Assembly: GCA_964601515.1 (NCBI GenBank)
Contig: CAZRNU010000017.1
Coordinates: 1-36,435 of the forward strand
Length of the DNA: 36,435 nt
Origin: PWND01 sp964601515
GTDB lineage: Bacteria > Bacteroidota > Bacteroidia > Bacteroidales > UBA7960
Reading direction: 5' to 3'
Numbering within the stretch: the stretch's first letter is position 1; each line of letters starts with the position of its first letter. Of this stretch, positions 1 through 9,261 are shown in pieces. The position numbers and the translations under genes are program-made. The notes beneath the pieces were generated by a model. The model ran no database searches. It worked only from the letters and a program-made list of their open reading frames with translations, and had not been told where the DNA came from.

Positions 1-2
1 GT

Positions 3-344
3 AAAACATACAAAATTCAGGATATTTACTTCGAATACGATAAATATACTATTAGTAAGGAGTCGAAATTGGTTTTGTACACTCTTGTTGAATTTCTTAA
101 TGATCATCCTGATGTAAAGCTTGAAATTAGAGGCCATACAGACAATGTGGGAGGGGAGTCTTACAACCAAACTCTTAGCGAAAAAAGGGCAAAATCGGTT
201 TATGACTTTCTAATTCAGAACAAAATATCTTCTAGAAGGTTGAAATATAAAGGTTTTGGCCAATCATTGCCGGTTGATACAAATGAAACTGAAGAAGGAA
301 GAGCAAATAACAGACGCACTGAATTTGTTATCCTTGATAAGTAA
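3..344 (+). CDS. OmpA-family peptidoglycan-binding C-terminal domain (5' partial)
   Basis: The frame is open from the window edge, so only the C-terminal part (about 113 residues) is seen. A TTG at 69 could serve as a start, but the frame upstream of it already encodes YFEYDKY, the usual first strand of an OmpA_C domain, so the gene begins outside the window. The domain is otherwise complete: GHTDN, then NQTLSEKRAKSVYDFL, then the closing NNRRTEF. In this family the Asp/Arg pair holds the diaminopimelate of peptidoglycan, anchoring an outer-membrane or periplasmic protein to the wall. The missing N-terminal part (barrel, lipoprotein, TPR or other) decides its real role. 185 nt separate it from the next gene. 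Confidence 0.9.
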   Translation, partial: KTYKIQDIYFEYDKYTISKESKLVLYTLVEFLNDHPDVKLEIRGHTDNVGGESYNQTLSEKRAKSVYDFLIQNKISSRRLKYKGFGQSLPVDTNETEEGRANNRRTEFVILDK

Positions 345-529
345 TAATGCTGAATATTCTTCAAAGACTTGTTGCTTTTACCAGTCTGTTTGCTATTTAA
401 TAAATTTTGTACACTGAAAAATCCTAAGAGGCAAAATCTTTTTTCTTTTTTTCACAACATTGTGTATAATAATTGAGTTATTTTACAGACGCAATGGCTT
501 TGTTTTAATACTAACGTTTTATTTTATAT

Positions 530-1810
530 ATGAAAAACAAAAAAATCATTATTCCAATTGTTGTAGTTGTGTTGCTGCTTGTACTATGGTGGCTGCTTAA
601 ACCTGCAAGAACAGTTACTGCAACTATTTCAGCGCCGGTAGAAAAAGGCACATTTGTAATTAGTATATATACCAGCGGTGAACTTGAAGCTCAGCATTCT
701 GAAAATATTTACGGTCCTCAGGGATTGAGAACTGTTGGGATATGGAATGTTTCTATCAGTGAACTAATCCCGGAAGGGTCTGTTGTTAACCAAGGTGATT
801 GGGTTGCAACTCTAGACCGTACTGAAATAAGTAATCGCCTTAAAGATGTTGAAACTGAGCTTGAAAAACTGCAAATGCTTCATACTCAAACCAGATTAGA
901 CACAACAATTGAACTTAGAAACGCAAGAGATGAGCTTGTTAATCTCAAATACTCAATGGAAGAAGCAAGATTAACATTGCAACAATCACAGTTTGAACCT
1001 CCGGCTACTATAAGACAGGCTGAGATTGCTCTGGAGAAAATGGAAAGAACGTATCAACAATCTGTTCATAATTACGAACTTAGAACTCAGCAAGCTAAGG
1101 CCAAAATGCAGGAAGTTACGGCATCTCTTAGCCAAGTACAAAGAAGACATGCAAATATGATGGATGTTTTGAAAGAATTTATTATAAAAGCGCCTAAGCC
1201 CGGAATGGTCATTTACCGTAGAACATGGGATGGTTCGAAAGTTGTTGTTGGAAGTCAGGTAAGCACTTGGGATAATATTGTGGCAACTCTTCCGGATTTT
1301 TCAGTAATGATGAGCAAAACATTTGTAAACGAAATTGATATTAGCAAAGTAAAAACCGGACAGTTTGCTGAAATTGTAATTGATGCATTTCCTGAGAAAT
1401 TGTTTACAGGTGTAGTAACTGAAGTTGCCAATATTGGTGAGCAACGACCCAACCAAGATTCCAGAGTGTTTGAAGTTAAAATTAAAATCAATGAGACTGA
1501 CTCTATTATGCGTCCTGCAATGACAACTAAAAATACAATCATAACAGATAAAGTGGAAAATGCATTGTTTATTCCAATTGAAGCAGTTCATAATTCCGAT
1601 AGTATAACTTATGTTTTTAAAGATGAGGGAAGAATTATCAAACAGCAGGTTATTACAGGAAAAAGAAATGAGAATAAAATAATTATTCTTGAAGGTCTAT
1701 TGGAAGGAGAAATTGTACTTCTCACTATTCCTTCCGACTCAGAATCTATGCGATTAATAGAGCTATCCACAAAAAAACCTGAAAATTTATCCGATGAAGG
1801 GGAGTTTTAA
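530..1810 (+). CDS. HlyD/MacA-like periplasmic adaptor (membrane fusion) protein
   Basis: This 426-residue protein starts with a single membrane anchor (residues 5-22, IIIPIVVVVLLLVLWWLL). A lipoyl/barrel-sandwich half follows, then a long charged helical stretch (about residues 100-210) rich in Leu, Glu and Gln that looks like the coiled-coil hairpin of adaptor proteins. The second barrel-sandwich half (KAPKPGMVIYR) and a beta-barrel domain come next. The order fits the RND/ABC adaptors of the MacA type, which bridge an inner-membrane transporter to an outer-membrane channel. It overlaps the permease gene by 17 bp, so the two are probably translated together and form one exporter. Substrate unknown. 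No TolC-like channel or ATPase is seen in the window. Confidence 0.88.
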   Translation: MKNKKIIIPIVVVVLLLVLWWLLKPARTVTATISAPVEKGTFVISIYTSGELEAQHSENIYGPQGLRTVGIWNVSISELIPEGSVVNQGDWVATLDRTEISNRLKDVETELEKLQMLHTQTRLDTTIELRNARDELVNLKYSMEEARLTLQQSQFEPPATIRQAEIALEKMERTYQQSVHNYELRTQQAKAKMQEVTASLSQVQRRHANMMDVLKEFIIKAPKPGMVIYRRTWDGSKVVVGSQVSTWDNIVATLPDFSVMMSKTFVNEIDISKVKTGQFAEIVIDAFPEKLFTGVVTEVANIGEQRPNQDSRVFEVKIKINETDSIMRPAMTTKNTIITDKVENALFIPIEAVHNSDSITYVFKDEGRIIKQQVITGKRNENKIIILEGLLEGEIVLLTIPSDSESMRLIELSTKKPENLSDEGEF

Positions 1811-3173
1811 AAAATCACGAAGGGAAAAGTTTACCGCTGAAAGGGTTTTCTATAACCTGAATATTGCTTTTGAGGCTGTTTTCGCAAACAGATTCAGAAG
1901 TATTCTTACTGCTCTGGGAATTATTTTTGGAGTTGCTGCTGTTATTGCCATGCTTGCAATTGGTAGCGGAGCAAGACAGGAAATTCTTGACCAAATGAAG
2001 TTGATTGGAGTAAATAATATAATTGTTAAGCCAATTCTTTCATCTGATTCAGAGATGAAAGATGAATATAAAGGGAAGTTTTCTCCCGGACTCACATTGA
2101 ATGATGCTGAAAGTATTAAAAGCATTATTCCGACAGTTGATAAAGTTAGTCCTGAAATTGAAATTAGCACTTTTGCTGTTAGAGATGGAATTCGAAAACA
2201 AATTAGGGTGGCAGGTGTTACTCCGGATTATTTCGAACTTTTTAATTTGAAATTCATTGACGGCGCTCTGTTTGTTGATGATAATTTGAATAATGGTGAT
2301 CCCGTTTGCATTATTGGGAACAGTGTTAAAATTGCTTTTTTTGGAAATACAAATCCTATAGGTAAACAAATTAAATGTGGCAACAATTGGCTAACGGTAG
2401 TTGGAGTTATTGAAGACCGGCTTATTAAAGAAGATAATATGGAATCGCTTGGAGTAGGACAGTTTACTAACACTGTTTATGCTCCTGTTAAAACTATTTT
2501 GCTCAGATTCAACGACCGCTCTTTTGTTTCGGCTACAGATATTCTTAGGGCAAAGGAATCTACTTGGGCTAGAAGCTTTATTTCAAATAATAATGGAGAA
2601 CAGCAATCTCAAGCTGTAAATTACCATCAACTAGATAGAATAATTGTGCAGGTTGACGAGTCGGAAAACCTTGCTTCTACGGCTGCTGTTATAAAAAGAA
2701 TGCTGAAGCGTAAGCATAATGGAGTTGAAGATTTTGAGATTATAATTCCGGAAGTACTGTTGAAGCAAGAGCAACGAACTAAAGATATTTTCAATATAGT
2801 ACTGGGTGCAATTGCCGGGATTTCTCTTATTGTTGGGGGTATTGGTATAATGAATATTATGTTGGCGAGCGTAATGGAAAGAACACGTGAAATTGGAGTT
2901 AGGCTTGCAATAGGTGCGAAAAAATCTGATGTTGTACTGCAATTCTTGGCTGAATCTACTTTTATAAGCCTTACGGGTGGTATTATTGGAGTGTTTCTGG
3001 GCATTTTGCTTTCTAGGCTAATAATGAAGTTTACCGGAATTTTAACTATTGTATCTGCTGAATCTATCTTGATTTCATTCGGAGTAGCAGCTCTAATCGG
3101 AATTGGTTTCGGATTTATGCCCGCCAGAAAAGCTGCCGAAAAAGATCCTGTTACTTCACTTAGATACGAGTAA
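1794..3173 (+). CDS. MacB-like ABC transporter permease (FtsX family)
   Basis: This 459-residue protein has the MacB/LolC/FtsX layout. TM1 is at about residues 36-58 (ILTALGIIFGVAAVIAMLAIG), followed by the conserved GSGARQEI stretch and a large periplasmic MacB_PCD domain (about 60-300). Three C-terminal membrane helices (about 330-450) include the RTREIGVRLAIGAKKSDV coupling segment and finish with the PARKAAEKDPVTSLRYE tail typical of the family. No ATP-binding domain is fused and no ATPase gene follows, so the energising subunit must be encoded elsewhere. The start ATG lies inside the adaptor gene and is supported by the family-like N-terminus. MacB-type permeases use ATP hydrolysis for mechanotransmission across the periplasm; the substrate here is unknown. 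Confidence 0.9.
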   Translation: MKGSFKKSRREKFTAERVFYNLNIAFEAVFANRFRSILTALGIIFGVAAVIAMLAIGSGARQEILDQMKLIGVNNIIVKPILSSDSEMKDEYKGKFSPGLTLNDAESIKSIIPTVDKVSPEIEISTFAVRDGIRKQIRVAGVTPDYFELFNLKFIDGALFVDDNLNNGDPVCIIGNSVKIAFFGNTNPIGKQIKCGNNWLTVVGVIEDRLIKEDNMESLGVGQFTNTVYAPVKTILLRFNDRSFVSATDILRAKESTWARSFISNNNGEQQSQAVNYHQLDRIIVQVDESENLASTAAVIKRMLKRKHNGVEDFEIIIPEVLLKQEQRTKDIFNIVLGAIAGISLIVGGIGIMNIMLASVMERTREIGVRLAIGAKKSDVVLQFLAESTFISLTGGIIGVFLGILLSRLIMKFTGILTIVSAESILISFGVAALIGIGFGFMPARKAAEKDPVTSLRYE

Positions 3174-3195
3174 AAAGTTAGTTTTTCAAATTTCG

Positions 3196-3203
3196 TATAT
3201 TTG
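3196..3203 (+). promoter_or_regulatory. Candidate -7 box (TATATTTG) for elbB
   Basis: TATATTTG matches the Bacteroidota primary-sigma -7 pattern TAnnTTTG and lies 16 nt before the elbB ATG, which would give a very short leader. No good TTTG -33 box lies 19-21 nt upstream, so the call is modest. Confidence 0.4.
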
Positions 3204-3219
3204 TAAATGCACTTAAAAA

Positions 3220-3876
3220 ATGAATCACATGAAAAAATTTGCTGTTATCTTATCAGGTTGTGGCGTATATGATGGCGCTGAAATTCACGAAGCTACGCTT
3301 ACATTATACGCAATCAAAAAAAATGGAGCTGATTATGAAATTTTTGCACCAAATATTGATCAGCATCATGTTGTGAATCATATTACCGGCCAGGAAATGA
3401 AGGAAACAAGAAATGTCCTTGTTGAATCTGCAAGAATAGCCAGAGGTAAGATAAGCGACCTTAAAGAATTTATTCCCGCAAGATTCGATGCGTTGATTCT
3501 TCCCGGGGGGTTTGGCGCTGCTAAAAATCTAAGCAGTTTTGCTTTCGACGGGCCAAGCTGTAAAGTAAATGAAGATGTTGAAAAAGCTATTGTGCTCTCG
3601 CACAAAGCAGGAATACCAATAGGAGCATTATGTATTTCACCTGTGCTGTTGGCTAAAATTATCGGTAATGTTGAAATTACAATAGGAAAAGATTCAGGTA
3701 CTGCCGAAGCTGTTCGTACTATGGGTGCAGTTCACAAAGACACTAATCATGGCGATGTTACTATAGATGAAAAGAACAAAATCTTTACCACTCCTTGTTA
3801 TATGCTGGATGCAAATATTGCTCAAATTGGAGAAGGTGCCGATAACATTGTTAAGGCTATGCTGAAATATGCTTAG
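3220..3876 (+). CDS. elbB: ElbB-type glyoxalase (DJ-1/PfpI superfamily)
   Basis: The 218-residue product matches ElbB over its whole length. It has an N-terminal ILSGCGVYDGAEIHE, the LPGGFGAAKNL turn and the nucleophile elbow IGALCISP with the likely catalytic Cys138. ElbB proteins are class I glutamine-amidotransferase-like folds with weak glyoxalase III activity, once linked to isoprenoid synthesis; the physiological role remains loosely defined. ATG at 3229 (MKKFAVI) is an equally good start to the ATG at 3220. Its own -7 box is suggested just upstream. It faces the repeat-protein gene tail to tail with 12 nt between stop codons, so there is no room for a classical terminator. Confidence 0.9.
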   Translation: MNHMKKFAVILSGCGVYDGAEIHEATLTLYAIKKNGADYEIFAPNIDQHHVVNHITGQEMKETRNVLVESARIARGKISDLKEFIPARFDALILPGGFGAAKNLSSFAFDGPSCKVNEDVEKAIVLSHKAGIPIGALCISPVLLAKIIGNVEITIGKDSGTAEAVRTMGAVHKDTNHGDVTIDEKNKIFTTPCYMLDANIAQIGEGADNIVKAMLKYA

Positions 3877-3888
3877 TGATTAGCTTTG

Positions 3889-4296
3889 TTATGGATGAAA
3901 CTTATGATAGTCGCTGAGGTCGTCTAGCTTGCGAATACGATACATGTCAATTTTTTTGCAAACACGGGAAAACAATTCAAGGTTGTTTTCCAATAACCAT
4001 TTATGTGCTTTTTTATCTCCTTGTGATGCTTCAGCTATTATAATCAAAAATTGATATTTATGGTCTGCCAGCCATTTTCTTGCTTTTTTATCATTATAAA
4101 TAGCATAGCTTAATGCAGCAAAATGAGGGTACTTATTTCTCATCAGCCACTGTATTGCTTCATCACTACAGTGAATAGCGCTTGCTAATGCTGCCAATTC
4201 TGGAAAACCATTGCTTAGAAGCCATTTATGAATCTCTTTGTTCTCATTTACAGCTTCTCCAAATGCCATTAATATTTTTGGAGGATAATCTATCAT
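3889..4296 (-). CDS. Small protein of four 25-residue helical repeats, translationally coupled to the porU-like gene
   Basis: I do not recognise the family. The 135-residue product has no signal peptide or membrane segment. After eight residues it consists of four exact-length 25-residue repeats (9-33, 34-58, 59-83, 84-108) and a charged 27-residue tail. Each repeat follows the pattern hydrophobic-x-x-h-x-x-A-h/S, two or three polar residues, D/N-K/E, then K/Q-W-L-x-x-N/H; examples are ENKEIHKWLLSNGF and DKKAHKWLLENN. This suggests a two-helix solenoid with a conserved Trp-Leu pair per repeat. Its start codon overlaps the stop of the preceding gene as ATGA, so it is the last gene of the PorV/PorU operon and probably coupled in translation. 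Lack of an export signal suggests a cytoplasmic role. Function unknown. Confidence 0.75.
   Translation of the reverse strand: MIDYPPKILMAFGEAVNENKEIHKWLLSNGFPELAALASAIHCSDEAIQWLMRNKYPHFAALSYAIYNDKKARKWLADHKYQFLIIIAEASQGDKKAHKWLLENNLELFSRVCKKIDMYRIRKLDDLSDYHKFHP
3973..4272 (-). repeat. Four tandem 75-bp coding units (25-residue repeats)
   Basis: These are the protein-level repeats of the small gene above. The units align without gaps by protein sequence, with W-L in the same place each time, but have diverged strongly in DNA, so the duplication is old. Confidence 0.75.
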
Positions 4297-7200
4297 CTGA
4301 TTAAATACATTTTACCAAAACCCTTGTGAAAATATTTACTTGCAGAAGTGCTATTTAGCTCAATTGGCTTTTCGTTTATATTTGTAACAACTCTGTAAAG
4401 ATAAACCCCATTTGCCAGCCTGTCTCCGTATTGGTCTGTTCCATCCCAGGCATATGTTGTAATGTTTCTGCCAATTCTAATTGGCCCTAACTCAGATAAG
4501 TCTATTTCTCTAACTACTTTTCCGGTAATTGTAAGAATTTGAATCTTAAAGAAAGTTGGAATCTCTGACCCTGTTAGCGTAAACACAAAATGTGTACGAT
4601 CTGAAAATGGATTTGGCCAGTTCAAAACTTCAGTTATAGTTGATTTGGTAATAACTTCAAAGTTAATACTTAAGTCTTCTTTTCCGGATTCATTGCTGGA
4701 TTTGTCTGTTGCCTGAACTAATAGCTTATATATGCCGTCTATGTTAAATGTTGGATTAAACTCTACCATGCACTTGTTGGACAATTGTGTAGCCGGGTAA
4801 AACTTCATTACTTCAACACCTTTTTCATAAAAATACAATCTTTTTGGACTCGATATTCCCGGAAATTGTAAGTACAACTTCACAAGTGAAGTGTCGTTAA
4901 GCAATAAGTAAGGGTTTTCATCTAATAATGTTACTACAATAAATGGGTTTGCCGAAACTATATCTCCATCCATAATTCTAACACCATCAAAAGTAACATC
5001 CAGCAATGGATTAGCTTTGTCTTTTTCAACAGTAAAAGGCAATACCCCAATATTGTTGAAATGATATTGCTCTAGTTGATCATTGTTGGGATTTACGTCT
5101 ATCCAAAAGGTGTTGTTTCCGGTAAAACCTCTTGTATTAAACTTAACCGTGTCTATTAAAACATCTCCTGATGGGTGTGGCCTTTGGCGAGGATATGCAA
5201 TTGGGTGTACATTTCTGGCTTGATCCATTACATAGTATTTAATCAATAAGCTATCCATATCATAATTACTTATGTTTTGGATTGCAGTTGAAAACACCAG
5301 TTCCTTACCTTCGGGAATAGTTTCGCTATTAAAAACAAAATGCAATGAAGGATTTAATGCAGTTTCCGGAACAGGGTCGTAAATTACTTGCCATCTCTTC
5401 ATTTGAGCGGGTGTTCTGTTGTCGTCGTCTTGCATATTAACCATTAATTGCAAGTAAGGATATTCTTCTGCGTTTATATTTTTGCCTGTAAGGTCAATAT
5501 CATTTTCAGTGTATTGCAAATTCTTGAATAAAGTATCTACATCTCCGGATTTCTTAATACCCAAAATATTTAGCCAAACAACATCTGTATCAGGTGTTTC
5601 CAGACTTTCTTTTCTCCAGTGTGCTGATATCCAGCTTCTTGCAGGGCCAATTTTTTCAGATAGAATAAAACCTTGATCCCAGTTTGTTTCAATACTGTCT
5701 GTAAGCTGAATAATTGATGTAATGCTTCCACCAATTACTTCATTTGCCGATCCTATCACTGAGCCTTTCTTCCCAAAAATAAGATAAGGAGTATTGTTTT
5801 GTATAGTTCTAATGTTTGCACTTCCTAGAGACTCAAATGCTTCGTAAAGCTCTTCAGTATAGTTTTCTGCATTATGATTTATGTGATTATGAGCTAAAAC
5901 ATAATGATCTTCCGGGATAATGTTTAAGAAGTTTGTAATTAATTGGAGCCATTCAGGCGTTGTTGTCAGAAAATCAAAAGTATTACGAGGATAGTCAGAA
6001 CAATGAAAATTCCCATACTCTCCGGTGTTATCTCCCTGATTAATAGTTTTCCAGTTTTCTCCTGAAATAGGGTCAAATACCACGAAGACCATTCCATTAT
6101 GAGGAGACGACATACACGACCAGATTGACAGAATTATCCCGTTTACCTTTGTGAAAACTTCGTTCCATGGTATATATGGGTAAATACCGGTTTGAGCCTG
6201 TATGATGTTTTTTGTATTTATGAAATCCCAAATCTTTTCTTCTGAATTATATGCAACATATTGGTATGAGTTGTCTTTAAACTGTCCGAAATGAGCCTGT
6301 GCCCATCCTTGTTTGCCATTTATGTATTGGAAGCTGCTCTCTCTCCATAAGTATTCCTCTCCTTCACTTGGGGATATGCTAACTCGCCAGAAGTAAACTG
6401 TTGAGTCTGACAAGGATAAAGGTGGAGTCCATGTTACAACACCACCTTTTGCAGATATTATACTTTCAGAAGGTGTTTCAAAATTTTCTGTAACATCAAT
6501 TTGAAAAACATAACTTCTCTCAGCAGCAAAAGGATTACCGGTAGATGCTTTTAAAGTGACATTTGGGCCGGGAATTATTGAGTATTTGTAAGGATAAACC
6601 GGAATAATATCAGATGATGTGATTAAAATGTTTGTAACAGCTGTATTGTTTGTTTTACTTATCTCATCTATCTCATTAAAATAATCTAGCACAACTTTTA
6701 TCTGATTCAACCCAAGTCCAAGCTCTCTGTTTACTTCTATTTTGAAGTCTAAAGTATCTTTAAATAAAGGAGTTCTTACCTTCCTTAATTCAGAATACTT
6801 TACTCCGTTAGAATAGGTTCTTTCCAATTCTACAACTATTGAATCTCTAATTGCTTTGCCAATGTTTGTGGCTATAACATGAACATAAAAAGAATCAACT
6901 TCAGTGGTTACACTTTTGGGGCTTGTATAAATGTCGTTAGCAACAATGCTATAATCAGGCTTTGGTTGGCTGTTTATTATAATTGCAGGGTCGCCGTGAA
7001 GGGTATTTAAAAGACAAATAATTTTTATATATTGATTTGAAGATTGAATGTTGCTAATTGTGTTTTTAAGATTTGAGCCAACCGGGCTTCCATAATGGGT
7101 ACTGCTCAAATTTCTAAAAAATCTTTCAGCATAGCGATTAAGCTCGAAAGCTCCTGTTGCAGTGGTAGAAGCTAAATAGGCTATAACTCCCTTGCCATCA

Positions 7201-9260
7201 ATTAAAACAAATTCTTCACTTGAACTTACTCCACTTCCGAAAATATCACCTGCAAAGCACGAATTGGCATAAAGGAATGGATATTTGCCAAAGTTGTTAT
7301 ATTCGGAAGGATAATCAATGCTTATATCAAAACCAATACCTGCAGCATGCCCGAAGAAGGTCATAATGCTTACTCCATTATTTATCAATTGCTTTATGGA
7401 ATCAGTCTGGTTAATCTGTATCGGTTCGGTAGAGCTCTTTAGAAAAGTTCTAACATAACCTCCGAATAAAGTATCCTCAACTAAGTTCTTGTATTGTTTT
7501 AAATAATTTCCAAGCAAATTTTGTTCGCTTATGCTTGTTCCACCTCCAAAATGCAAGATGTTTTTCATCCACTCTTTTGGTGTTTTGTTTTCTGTTTCAT
7601 ATTGAATAACCTTATCCAAGTATATCTGAACGTGATAATTACTTCTTGCGGCAAGCCTTCCGGTTGCAATTGCGGGCTCGTATAATGTTCCTGTTATGCC
7701 CGTAGTTATCAATATGTCTGATGGAGGATTACCGAATGATGGAACTAGTGTAGATGCATAGCTTGATGAATTCTTTCTGTATGCCTGAGCCGTTAATGAC
7801 TTTCCAAGCAGAAAGAGCTTTTTTGGAGCTTGAGAATACTTATCTATGGTAAATCTTGCAAAGTTTTTTAATGCAATTGGGTGTTTTCCGATTCCATAAC
7901 CGAACTGATGATAAAGCTCTTCAACATCAACTAAAAGAACTTTGTAGCCCGTAGATTCCCTGTATGCAGCATAGCTTTGTGCTGAATTTATTAGACTTTC
8001 ATGTGTTAAAAGCAAATAATCTGAATTTATATATGGTAAGCTTCCGAAGTCCCTGAATTTAGCATAATTAGAGGCATCTGTATTAACAGGTTTGACACTT
8101 GCAACCTGAATATAATTTGCCTCTTTAGTTATTAAACAATTTCTTAAAGTAGTTGGTGAAGGCAATAGTGCTCTAAACTCACCGCTTTGCAAATATGCTC
8201 TAATTTTTCTGTTATTTGAAAAATCATAAATCCATACATTATCAGTAGAAGTAGCATTATAGTTTGTAAATCTTGTGTAAGTTTTTGTACCTGAAGATGA
8301 AGGGAGTTCAAAATAGAATCTATCGGCTCCTCCTAAGTCAAAACTTCTCGGATATCTCAACTGTATGTATGCTATAGCATTTCTGCCAACATTGCTTCCA
8401 AGGTCATTTATTGAACTAAACACAAATGTTGTTCCTGCAGAATTTAATGCAGTTGGGCTTACTGTTCTATTAAATTTTAGAAACTTATAGCCTTCATATA
8501 ATGTATCTATTGTAAGGCCGGCAAATTGTATTCTTAAATGATGGTCAGGATTTAGACCGGCAAAGTTGGAAGCACCTGCAACTCCAAAGCTAATTTCTGC
8601 GGATGGTCCTGAATTATAAATTCCGGAAGTAGGAATTGTTTTACTTCTGCTTTGTCCGAGATTAAAGGCTGTATCAAACCAGCCCTCTGCAGCTGTATAT
8701 TCCGGGTCGGTAACCCCGTAATTATTTGTTTCGCCGGCATAATATGCACTTGTGTAGTCTTCTCTAGACGTGAACCAAAGAAATGGAGCTGCAGTATAGC
8801 CGGTAAAATTACTGTCGTCCTCAACAGAGTACCTTTTATTGTTTATAAGATTATTCCATGTGAGATAGTAGCTTGCAGTATCGTTTATAAGACTGTAATT
8901 TATATTTGGCTGGTCGGCAGGATTTGAATAAAAGTACCGGTCAAACCATCCGTCATTTTTTCTTGCATGAAACTCTATATAATCTCCAGACTGGAATGTG
9001 CCACTATTTTCATTACTAACAATGATAGCTTGTTCTTGTCCGTTGTGAAAAATCTGAAAACTTCTGGGGTCGAAAGTGCCAATTGGGATTCCGGCATTTG
9101 CCAGTGTGTTGTAATTAATCCTGTAAATACCGTCCTGATGGATTTTTATAACATAATATTGTTGCTGGTAATTAATCCATTCATTTCCAAAAGGGTTGCT
9201 GCCATTGCTATTAATTGTAATGGTAAGGATAAAAACAAAAAATGCGATTAACTTTTTCAT
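4293..9260 (-). CDS. Long PorU-family gingipain-like (C25) cysteine peptidase, T9SS sortase or its paralogue
   Basis: This 1655-residue protein has a signal peptide (MKKLIAFFVFILTITIN). The C25 catalytic region carries FFGHAAGIGFD (His638) and LYANSCFAGDIFG (Cys668), a spacing like that of gingipains and PorU. PorU removes C-terminal sorting domains from T9SS cargo and attaches the cargo to lipopolysaccharide. Downstream are Ig/FN3-like segments and, at about 1040-1165, a region resembling an ILEI/FAM3 domain (GMVFVVFDPISGE ... YVLAHNHINHNAENY ... LGSANIRTI). More beta domains follow, then a C-terminal FlgD-like/sorting-type module beginning at WPNPFSDRTHFVF. Classical PorU is about 1150-1300 residues, so this is a long form; from memory it fits the PorU2-type paralogue better than PorU proper. 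It follows the PorV/PorQ gene by one base. It is clearly a C25-type enzyme, less clearly the main sortase. Confidence 0.87.
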   Translation of the reverse strand: MKKLIAFFVFILTITINSNGSNPFGNEWINYQQQYYVIKIHQDGIYRINYNTLANAGIPIGTFDPRSFQIFHNGQEQAIIVSNENSGTFQSGDYIEFHARKNDGWFDRYFYSNPADQPNINYSLINDTASYYLTWNNLINNKRYSVEDDSNFTGYTAAPFLWFTSREDYTSAYYAGETNNYGVTDPEYTAAEGWFDTAFNLGQSRSKTIPTSGIYNSGPSAEISFGVAGASNFAGLNPDHHLRIQFAGLTIDTLYEGYKFLKFNRTVSPTALNSAGTTFVFSSINDLGSNVGRNAIAYIQLRYPRSFDLGGADRFYFELPSSSGTKTYTRFTNYNATSTDNVWIYDFSNNRKIRAYLQSGEFRALLPSPTTLRNCLITKEANYIQVASVKPVNTDASNYAKFRDFGSLPYINSDYLLLTHESLINSAQSYAAYRESTGYKVLLVDVEELYHQFGYGIGKHPIALKNFARFTIDKYSQAPKKLFLLGKSLTAQAYRKNSSSYASTLVPSFGNPPSDILITTGITGTLYEPAIATGRLAARSNYHVQIYLDKVIQYETENKTPKEWMKNILHFGGGTSISEQNLLGNYLKQYKNLVEDTLFGGYVRTFLKSSTEPIQINQTDSIKQLINNGVSIMTFFGHAAGIGFDISIDYPSEYNNFGKYPFLYANSCFAGDIFGSGVSSSEEFVLIDGKGVIAYLASTTATGAFELNRYAERFFRNLSSTHYGSPVGSNLKNTISNIQSSNQYIKIICLLNTLHGDPAIIINSQPKPDYSIVANDIYTSPKSVTTEVDSFYVHVIATNIGKAIRDSIVVELERTYSNGVKYSELRKVRTPLFKDTLDFKIEVNRELGLGLNQIKVVLDYFNEIDEISKTNNTAVTNILITSSDIIPVYPYKYSIIPGPNVTLKASTGNPFAAERSYVFQIDVTENFETPSESIISAKGGVVTWTPPLSLSDSTVYFWRVSISPSEGEEYLWRESSFQYINGKQGWAQAHFGQFKDNSYQYVAYNSEEKIWDFINTKNIIQAQTGIYPYIPWNEVFTKVNGIILSIWSCMSSPHNGMVFVVFDPISGENWKTINQGDNTGEYGNFHCSDYPRNTFDFLTTTPEWLQLITNFLNIIPEDHYVLAHNHINHNAENYTEELYEAFESLGSANIRTIQNNTPYLIFGKKGSVIGSANEVIGGSITSIIQLTDSIETNWDQGFILSEKIGPARSWISAHWRKESLETPDTDVVWLNILGIKKSGDVDTLFKNLQYTENDIDLTGKNINAEEYPYLQLMVNMQDDDNRTPAQMKRWQVIYDPVPETALNPSLHFVFNSETIPEGKELVFSTAIQNISNYDMDSLLIKYYVMDQARNVHPIAYPRQRPHPSGDVLIDTVKFNTRGFTGNNTFWIDVNPNNDQLEQYHFNNIGVLPFTVEKDKANPLLDVTFDGVRIMDGDIVSANPFIVVTLLDENPYLLLNDTSLVKLYLQFPGISSPKRLYFYEKGVEVMKFYPATQLSNKCMVEFNPTFNIDGIYKLLVQATDKSSNESGKEDLSINFEVITKSTITEVLNWPNPFSDRTHFVFTLTGSEIPTFFKIQILTITGKVVREIDLSELGPIRIGRNITTYAWDGTDQYGDRLANGVYLYRVVTNINEKPIELNSTSASKYFHKGFGKMYLIR

Positions 9261-9261
9261 T

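Noticed and set aside
8552..9251. Several 90-codon frames on both strands within the start of the PorU-family gene
   Set aside because: They are shadows of the long coding frame, with no family-like sequence of their own.
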